The notes under the pieces: model-generated | The model's database searches: none | Seen by the model: the letters and a program-made list of their open reading frames with translations, nothing else | What the model was told of the DNA's origin: nothing | Shown: positions 5,667 through 10,209 of the stretch, in pieces | Position numbering within the stretch: the first letter of the stretch is position 1 | How the letters are laid out: each line of letters opens with the position of its first letter | Program-made: the position numbers and the translations under genes | Assembly (NCBI GenBank): GCA_030045215.1 | Contig: JASIBJ010000385.1 | Coordinates: 1-10,209, forward strand | From: Streptosporangiaceae bacterium | GTDB taxonomy: Bacteria > Actinomycetota > Actinomycetes > Streptosporangiales > Streptosporangiaceae | Direction of reading: 5' to 3' | Length of the DNA stretch: 10,209 bases

Positions 5667-5741
5667 GGGCGATTGGCTCAGCGGGAGAGCGCCTCGTTCA
5701 CACCGAGGAGGTCACTGGTTCGATCCCAGTATCGCCCACCA
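5667..5741 (+). tRNA. tRNA-Val (CAC)
   Basis: The 75-base cloverleaf has acceptor GGGCGAT/ATCGCCC, anticodon stem CCTCG/CGAGG around loop TTCACAC (anticodon CAC), T-arm GGTTCGATCCC and an encoded CCA. The last 32 bases differ from tRNA-Val(GAC) at only two positions. The gene is single and points right. A hairpin and a decayed integrase lie directly downstream. Confidence 0.96.
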
Positions 5742-5773
5742 AAAGACCGCAGGTCAGAGGCAGTGCCAGGAAG

Positions 5774-5792
5774 ATCCAAGATTATCCAAGAT
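5774..5792 (+). repeat. tandem direct repeat (ATCCAAGAT x2) behind tRNA-Val(CAC)
   Basis: ATCCAAGAT occurs at 5774-5782 and again at 5784-5792, separated by one T, 32 bases after the tRNA's CCA. The position between tRNA attachment site and integrase suggests arm-type recombinase sites of the former element; that is inferred. Confidence 0.42.
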
Positions 5793-5804
5793 CGCTCGGG
5801 GTGG

Positions 5805-5842
5805 CATCTCGGGGCCAATGGAGCGAACAGTGCCCCGAGGTG
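5805..5842 (+). terminator. strong hairpin downstream of tRNA-Val(CAC)
   Basis: CATCTCGGGGC (5805-5815) pairs with GCCCCGAGGTG (5832-5842): 11 pairs with a single G-U, around a 16-base loop. A second CTCGGGG just upstream (5795-5801) could compete for the same right arm. The sequence AATTT follows soon after. It most likely ends the tRNA transcript; a recombination-site structure is the alternative. Confidence 0.5.
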
Positions 5843-5885
5843 AAGTCGTCTAATTTGACCGCGGGGCACCGACTGTAATGACCGT

Positions 5886-6715
5886 CGTTGCACGGGCCGC
5901 TGGCGCGGCGAGCTGAATCTCGGCATAGACGGTCAGGGCAAGCGCAAGCGCCGCAAGGCCTCGGCGCCGACCGAAGCCGAGCTGCCCGATAAGCTCGACG
6001 AGCTGCGCCACGAAGTCGACCAGGGCGTCCGGTCGTCGCGAACCTAGTGACCCAGGCCGTCGATGACTGGCTCGCCGGACCGATGGCCGACCGTGCGCCC
6101 AAGACGCTCACGACGCTGCGCGAGATCTCGCCCCGTCGTGCTGAGCCTTGTCACCGGATTGCGGACCGACGAGGCTCGCGCGCTCCGCTGGGACCATGTC
6201 GAGCTGGACGTACCGAAGCCGTTCGTGGCCGTCTGGCGTTCGGTGCGCGCTGGCGGCGACACCAAGACCCCGTACGTCCAGGAGGACGTACGGGGTCTCT
6301 GAGCGGGCCGTAGACGCGCTGACAGCGCACCGGGAGGGTCAGGGGACAAGGAGCGAGCGCCGGCGGCCGAGCTGTGGCAGGACACAGGGCTCGTGTTCAC
6401 CACTCAGACCGGCAGGCCGCTGGACGCGGCCAACGTGCGCCGGTCATTCCGCCGAATCTGCCGGAGGGCGAGAATCGGCGGAACGACCGGACACCGAGGG
6501 GTCTACGGCACAGCTTCGTCTCGATCATGTCCGACAATGGCGTGCCGATCGAGCGCATTGCGGACCTCGTCGGCGATGCGGGCGGAAGCCGGGTCACAGA
6601 GCAGGTCTGCCGGCACCAGATCCGGCTAGTGCTGAGAGAGGGTGCCGGAGTGATGGGCAAGGCCCTGAAGCCGAAGGGCCGTCGATTGGCGCGCGGGCCG
6701 AGGAGGGCCCCGTAG
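5886..6715 (+). pseudogene. second tyrosine integrase, degenerate
   Basis: Fragments in changing frames spell one integrase of the same subfamily as that at 455-3174. They read GRWRGELNLGIDGQGKRKRRK and DKLDELRHEV (5895-6020, ends at TAG 6047), then TQAVDDWLAGPM and APKTLTTLREI (to 6126). There follows an internal deletion of roughly 75 codons (the core-binding domain), then VVLSLVTGLRTDEARALRW and VAVWRSV, with a one-base frameshift at the C-run 6268-6271. After that come RTSRRTYGVSERAVDAL, LWQDTGLVFTTQTGRPLDAANVRRSF, another shift, and GLRHSFVSIMSDNGVPIERI. The usual GHS His is Asp (LVGDAG) and the catalytic Tyr is Cys (QVCRHQ), so the enzyme is dead beyond the frameshifts. It lies immediately behind tRNA-Val(CAC), its presumed attachment site. 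Confidence 0.88.
6265..6298. repeat. perfect 15-bp inverted repeat inside the integrase relic
   Basis: AGACCCCGTACGTCC (6265-6279) and GGACGTACGGGGTCT (6284-6298) are exact complements around AGGA. The repeat falls on the codons for the catalytic beta-hairpin (RTSRRT). The left arm contains the extra C that shifts the frame, and that C makes the palindrome longer. Confidence 0.8.
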
Positions 6716-6785
6716 GCAAGGTAGATCAGCGCAACGCTCGTTTGCGTATGCGGGCCCTTGGTAGCTGGTCTCCGCCTGCGACAAG

Positions 6786-6931
6786 ATGCAGAACCTGCGG
6801 TCGATCGCCGACTTCTGCACTGACGGCCCTGCCCTGTGGGACTGCTCGACCAGAACGACCCTGCCAGCCAGCTCTGGTACTACCAGTCGCTCATCGCGGC
6901 CTACGCTGACCGCATTCCGTCGGCGGTATAG
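6786..6931 (+). pseudogene. orphan C-terminal coding remnant, function unknown
   Basis: After one frame change near 6842, this stretch reads LRSIADFCTDGPALW, then LLDQNDPASQLWYYQ, then SLIAAYADRIPSAV-stop (TAG 6929-6931). The composition (acidic, aromatic WYY, helical end, no Arg-rich noise) is protein-like and unlike the other frames. No start or family can be given. It may be the end of a cargo gene of the element whose integrase lies just upstream. Confidence 0.35.
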
Positions 6932-6982
6932 TCCCGATCGACACGCGACAGCTCGCGGGTGCTATCGCACCTGGCAGCATGA

Positions 6983-8302
6983 ATGGGGCCGATCTTGCCA
7001 CTTTGCCGCTACTGTCTCGCCAATGTGCAGATGGGTGATTGGTGGTGCCCGAACTGCAATCGGCGCAGCGGCTATGCCCCAAAGGGGGCGGCCAAGCTGC
7101 GGCCGCCGGAGCTGTCGCTGCCGGTTTCGACGTCCGCAACCGGCCTTAAGGCACAGGCCATCGGCTTTCCGGATCCGCAGGCATCGATGGCTAGCTTTGA
7201 GTCGGCTTGGGAAGCCGCCTACCGCCTCAGGCTGGGTCGGCGCCGGCGGCGCAGGCAGATATCAGCTGGGGTCGCCGGAACAACTCTCGCGCTTGTCGTT
7301 GCGTTACTGCTGGTTGTCCTCCACACCGGACCCACGGACGTAACTGTTCCGCTGACGTTTGACCAGAGTTCGTACGGGGCGGCGTTCGACCCGCCGCCGA
7401 TCATTGACGTCACGATCGGGCAAAGCCACACCGTCGCGGTATTGCTTGATACAGGCTCGGTCGGCCTGCACATCTTCGCTAGCGCGGCCTCGGCCTCAAC
7501 CTGGCCGGGGGTGAAGGTGTGGTCCCAGGGGGAGACTGTGGAAACGCTCGACGGAACCCTGTTGACGGGACCAGTTGCGTCGGCGACCTTGCGGTTCGGG
7601 AGCTTGAAGACGACGAAACCTGTTCCCTTCCAGCTCATCGAGGCCACGAGATGCAGCAACAGTGGGCTAGGAATCAGCTGCCAGACAGGTAGCGACGAGG
7701 ACGCTTTGGAGGCAGTCGGTGCCGACGGCATCATGGGTATCGGACTGGACGGACCGGCGCCCGGCGATCCGGTTACGAATCCGCTTCTGAGCCTGCCCGG
7801 CAAATTCGGCCGGATCTGGACCGTCGACATGACAAATGCCGGCACCGGAGAGAACGGTGAGCTAGTCCTGGGCCCGCCGCTGTTGCGTCACCCGCTTGTC
7901 CGGCTATCGCTGAACTCGATGGGCTCGTCGGATGGTGAACCCACTTGGAACGATGAGCCAGAATTGTGCTGGGCGATCGGCCAGTACCACCTGTGCGGCC
8001 CCACCATCCTCGACTCAGGATCAAGCTTCGCTGACATCGGGTCGCCGCACCTCTACGTGCACGCGGTCTCGCTTCCCGGACTGCCACGCTTGGTAAACGG
8101 TGACCAGGCAGTGTCCATCTCGCTGCCCGGGCACTCGGCTGCCTTCTGGTCGTTCGACGTAACCGGACCGGGCCCAGGTGCAGTCTCAGTCGCCGATGTC
8201 AGGTGGCCGTTCCTAGACACTGGCGAAGGGGTATTCCTCGCCTTCGAGGTCCAGTACGACAACGCCGCCGGGACCATCGCCGTCGCGAATCCCGGCAGCT
8301 AA
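6983..8302 (+). CDS. membrane-anchored pepsin-like aspartic protease homologue with N-terminal zinc ribbon
   Basis: The protein has 439 residues. Residues 8-25 form a zinc-ribbon CxxC-x10-CxxC (Cys8, 11, 22, 25). A basic stretch (RRRRRR, 86-91) precedes one membrane helix (about 93-114), predicting a cytoplasmic N-terminus and an external enzyme. The exterior follows the A1 (pepsin) bilobal plan: first catalytic LLDTGS (Asp156), GADGIMGIGL (246-255, like pepsin's FDGILGLG), GELVLG (292-297), second catalytic TILDSGSS (Asp344), and a final FLAFEVQYDNAAGTIAVA (418-435), like the last pepsin strands. Cys pairs 224/233 and 329/338 could form disulfides outside the cell. Pepsin-type proteases are rare in bacteria. 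ATG 6983 keeps the zinc ribbon whole but has no clear ribosome site; a TTG at 6995 is possible. Substrate and activity are unknown. Confidence 0.82.
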   Translation: MGPILPLCRYCLANVQMGDWWCPNCNRRSGYAPKGAAKLRPPELSLPVSTSATGLKAQAIGFPDPQASMASFESAWEAAYRLRLGRRRRRRQISAGVAGTTLALVVALLLVVLHTGPTDVTVPLTFDQSSYGAAFDPPPIIDVTIGQSHTVAVLLDTGSVGLHIFASAASASTWPGVKVWSQGETVETLDGTLLTGPVASATLRFGSLKTTKPVPFQLIEATRCSNSGLGISCQTGSDEDALEAVGADGIMGIGLDGPAPGDPVTNPLLSLPGKFGRIWTVDMTNAGTGENGELVLGPPLLRHPLVRLSLNSMGSSDGEPTWNDEPELCWAIGQYHLCGPTILDSGSSFADIGSPHLYVHAVSLPGLPRLVNGDQAVSISLPGHSAAFWSFDVTGPGPGAVSVADVRWPFLDTGEGVFLAFEVQYDNAAGTIAVANPGS

Positions 8303-8534
8303 GCGAAGGCCCTGCAGCGCCCTGAGCAGGTCTCACGGCAGCCTGCCTGTCAGACTGGGCCGGGAAGCCGCGTGGTGACCGCAGCCCGAAGGCGCCCTGC
8401 TCGCCGCCTGGGCGCTATGCGCTGCGGCCAGCTTGAGAGCTCGGCGCTGCGGGTGCGGCAACCGTGAGGCCCGCTAACGACCCCGCGCATCGCTCATCGC
8501 CCGAGTCATGAATCGGTCCGGCCGGGCCGCAGGC

Positions 8535-8609
8535 GCCAATCCTGGCGGCGAATTGGCTACTCACGGTCACCGTGAGCCGCGCGGGCTGAGCACTGTTCGC
8601 CAGGCGAAC
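8535..8609. repeat. three consecutive inverted repeats in 75 bp
   Basis: GCCAAT/ATTGGC has arms at 8535-8540 and 8552-8557. CTCACGG/CCGTGAG has arms at 8560-8566 and 8570-8576 (3-base spacer). GTTCGCC/GGCGAAC has arms at 8595-8601 and 8603-8609 (1-base spacer). All arms are perfect. The last two are short enough to be dimeric-regulator operators; as RNA all three could form a row of hairpins. They lie 160-235 bp upstream of the L,D-transpeptidase gene and 230 bp after the protease gene. Confidence 0.6.
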
Positions 8610-8705
8610 GGTTAGTGGGGACGGACCAGCGGATCCTCCTCTCAGCAGGCGTTCTCCTTACTGATCGTTTACTAGCGCAGTGGATTTTCCGCGCGAGCCG
8701 TCGGG

Positions 8706-8733
8706 TAGGCAGGTGACGCTGAGTAACTAGAAT
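8706..8733 (+). promoter_or_regulatory. candidate promoter of the L,D-transpeptidase gene
   Basis: TAGGCA (8706-8711, four of six to the -35 consensus) and TAGAAT (8728-8733, five of six to the -10 consensus) are 16 bases apart. Transcription would begin near 8740, about 30-45 bases ahead of the start codon. Confidence 0.42.
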
Positions 8734-8768
8734 GGCGCGCGCGGCCATTCATTTAGCGCGATCGCGCC

Positions 8769-10049
8769 ATGGGACGGGGGAGCGGCGTGTTCAAAGTGGG
8801 GCGGCCCGAGCAGCCTGGCGGCGACGAGCCTGAGGGTTCTAGCAGCGGACCTGACGACCCGGGAAGTACCGGATCAAGCGAGTCAGCAAGCAACGCAACG
8901 AAGACCGGCGCACCTGGCAACATGAAGGTAATCGGGATCGCGGCCGCGGCGTTCGCGGTGGCGGTGGCGGGCGGGATCTATGCGCTCACCCAGCAAGGCA
9001 GCGCGCCAGGTCTGCCGGGGTCACCAACGGCCACCGGCCCGATGAAGGTCGAGTCGATCCTCCCGGCCGTGGGGACGAGCCAGGTGGACGGGGCCGGGCC
9101 GATCTCGGTGAGCTTCTCGGATGCGGTGGCGCCTAATTCGCCTGATCCGACCGTTAGCCCGGCAGTTGCCGGTAGCTGGAGTTCCGACGGCAACACCCTG
9201 ACATTCATGCCGTCGGCTCCGTTTCCGCAGTCGACCAAGGTGACGGTCAACGTTCCCAGTGGTCCGGGTGGCATCCGCGCTGCGGACGGCTCCCTGCTCA
9301 CCCAGAGCGTCACCGACAACTTCACCACCGGCACGTACTCACAACTCGGCCTGGCCGAGATGCTTGCGGAACTCGGTTACCTGCCGCTGACGTGGGTGGA
9401 GTCCGATAACGGTGCGAACAGGGGCCAGATGATGGACGCCGGGCCCGCAGGCGAGACCGCGGCCGGCATGGCCTACGACCCGCCGGCCGGCAACTTCTAC
9501 TGGCAGGCCGGGTACCCGTCGACGCTGGCCAGCCTGTGGTCGCCGGATCAGCCGAACGTCATCCTTCGCGGGGCGGTGATGGCATTCGAGGCCCAGCACA
9601 ACATGTCCGTCACCGGCGACCTCGACGCGCAGTTGTGGAGCGCGCTGTTCAAGGCAGTCGCGAGCGGCCAGGACAACACGGTGGGCTACACCTACGCAGT
9701 GGCAGACCAGGTCGATCCGGAAACGCTCACGATCTATCACAACGGCCAAGAGGTGATGCAGAGCCCCGCCAATACTGGCATTCCGGACTCGCCCACGGTG
9801 AACGGCACGTTCCCCGTCTACGAGAAGTTCCGCTTCCAGATCATGTCGGGCACCAACCCGGATGGCAGCTCTTATGCCGACCCGGTGTCGTTTGTCTCGT
9901 ACTTCAACGGCGGTGATGCCGTGCACTACTTCCCGCGCGGGGCATACGGCTTCCAGCAGAGCCTGGGCTGCGTCGAGCTGCCCTACAGCGAGGCCGAGCA
10001 GGCCTATCCGTACCTGACCCTCGGCAGCCTCGTGACCGTAACCGGCTAA
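8769..10049 (+). CDS. membrane-anchored L,D-transpeptidase-type protein with Ig-like domain
   Basis: The protein has 426 residues. A Gly/Ser/acidic cytoplasmic tail (1-50) is followed by one membrane helix (about 52-73), a linker, an Ig-like beta domain (about 92-187; PISVSFSDAV, NTLTFMPSAPFPQSTKVTV), and a helical part resembling a peptidoglycan-binding fold (190-300; LGLAEMLAELGYLP, ILRGAVMAFEAQHNM). A YkuD-type catalytic domain (about 305-426) comes last. Its signature is AVHYFP (His386), then SLGCVEL with the nucleophile Cys401. These enzymes make 3-3 cross-links in peptidoglycan outside the membrane. The canonical SHGC is SLGC here, with Leu399 for His, so activity is not certain. ATG 8769 is preceded by a palindrome and no ribosome site. 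GTG 8787, with GGGGGAG a few bases upstream (8776-8782), is an equally good or better start and would shorten the protein by six residues. Confidence 0.85.
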   Translation: MGRGSGVFKVGRPEQPGGDEPEGSSSGPDDPGSTGSSESASNATKTGAPGNMKVIGIAAAAFAVAVAGGIYALTQQGSAPGLPGSPTATGPMKVESILPAVGTSQVDGAGPISVSFSDAVAPNSPDPTVSPAVAGSWSSDGNTLTFMPSAPFPQSTKVTVNVPSGPGGIRAADGSLLTQSVTDNFTTGTYSQLGLAEMLAELGYLPLTWVESDNGANRGQMMDAGPAGETAAGMAYDPPAGNFYWQAGYPSTLASLWSPDQPNVILRGAVMAFEAQHNMSVTGDLDAQLWSALFKAVASGQDNTVGYTYAVADQVDPETLTIYHNGQEVMQSPANTGIPDSPTVNGTFPVYEKFRFQIMSGTNPDGSSYADPVSFVSYFNGGDAVHYFPRGAYGFQQSLGCVELPYSEAEQAYPYLTLGSLVTVTG

Positions 10050-10137
10050 CGCCGACCGACGGTCCTGACCGGCCAGCGCCTACCCGGGGCCGTGGTCGGC
10101 CAGCGGCCCGACCTAGGGGCGTATGCCGGCTAGTTTC

Positions 10138-10170
10138 CGCCCGGCACTGCGATCGTCGCGGTGCCGGGCG
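10138..10170 (+). terminator. hairpin terminator after the L,D-transpeptidase gene
   Basis: CGCCCGGCAC (10138-10147) and GTGCCGGGCG (10161-10170) are perfect 10-bp arms around a 13-base loop, which itself can pair GCGA with TCGC. It is 88 bp past the stop codon and lacks a T-run, as is usual for high-GC actinomycete terminators. Confidence 0.65.
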
Positions 10171-10209
10171 GTGCCATGTCCGGCGACTGTCCGACGGTCT
10201 CGAGCACCC

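Larger units (their letters stand above)
8303..8768. other. 466-bp spacer with clustered inverted repeats, no gene seen
   Basis: No open frame here reads like a protein on either strand (the leftward frame 8557-8748 is an Arg/Thr-rich shadow). The first 230 bp hold nothing recognisable beyond a weak CCTGC/GCAGG hairpin at 8311-8330. The last part holds three inverted repeats and a promoter candidate, listed separately. Confidence 0.5.

Noticed and set aside
5176..5853. 225-codon rightward open frame
   Set aside because: It runs through the tRNA-Val(CAC) gene and its downstream hairpin, and the residues before that show no family pattern.
8557..8748. 63-codon leftward frame
   Set aside because: Arg/Ser/Thr-rich sequence, no ribosome site, overlaps the inverted-repeat cluster and the promoter candidate.

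Overview
The window is high-GC DNA with actinobacterial gene content. An SsgB-type sporulation/division protein sits next to a class IV aminotransferase and a Gly-Cys-Val tRNA cluster, and the integrase relics are of a type common in filamentous actinomycetes. This suggests a morphologically complex, sporulating soil actinomycete; the genus cannot be named from this sequence. Four chromosomal genes are intact (class IV aminotransferase, ssgB, a pepsin-like protease, an L,D-transpeptidase). They are mixed with heavily decayed mobile-element DNA.

Left (1-3250): a DUF433/DUF5615 toxin-antitoxin pair on the minus strand has an antitoxin that is frameshifted at its end and abnormal at its start. 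It abuts a 5'-truncated tyrosine integrase. The integrase gene is interrupted by a precisely delimited 1814-bp element (960-2773) with terminal inverted repeats beginning CCGAG, flanked by a perfect 156-bp direct repeat of the integrase gene (804-959 and 2774-2929). Coding remnants at both ends of the element match an IS1634-family (IS4 superfamily) transposase, a family known for long, variable target duplications. The catalytic middle of the transposase is gone. In its place is about 860 bp with an intact-looking 150-codon gene of unknown function on the opposite strand. The whole looks like a non-autonomous, passenger-carrying derivative (mobile insertion cassette or transporter IS).

Centre (3254-5741): tRNA-Val(GAC), tRNA-Cys(GCA) and tRNA-Gly(GCC) are transcribed leftward. 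A class IV aminotransferase (probable aminodeoxychorismate lyase) runs rightward and converges with ssgB. tRNA-Val(CAC) runs rightward at 5667-5741. The two tRNA-Val genes are inverted relative to each other, their 3' ends point outward, and each has an integrase relic of the same subfamily just outside it. The tRNA-Val 3' end therefore looks like a repeatedly used integration site.

Right (5742-10209): behind tRNA-Val(CAC) lie a strong hairpin, a second integrase that is dead in every respect (frameshifts, internal deletion, lost His and Tyr), and a short orphan coding remnant. Two genes with similar topology follow. One is a membrane-anchored pepsin-like aspartic protease homologue with an N-terminal zinc ribbon (6983-8302). 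The other is a membrane-anchored L,D-transpeptidase-type protein with Ig-like and helical domains (8769-10049). Between them is a 466-bp spacer with three consecutive inverted repeats. A hairpin terminator candidate follows the last gene.
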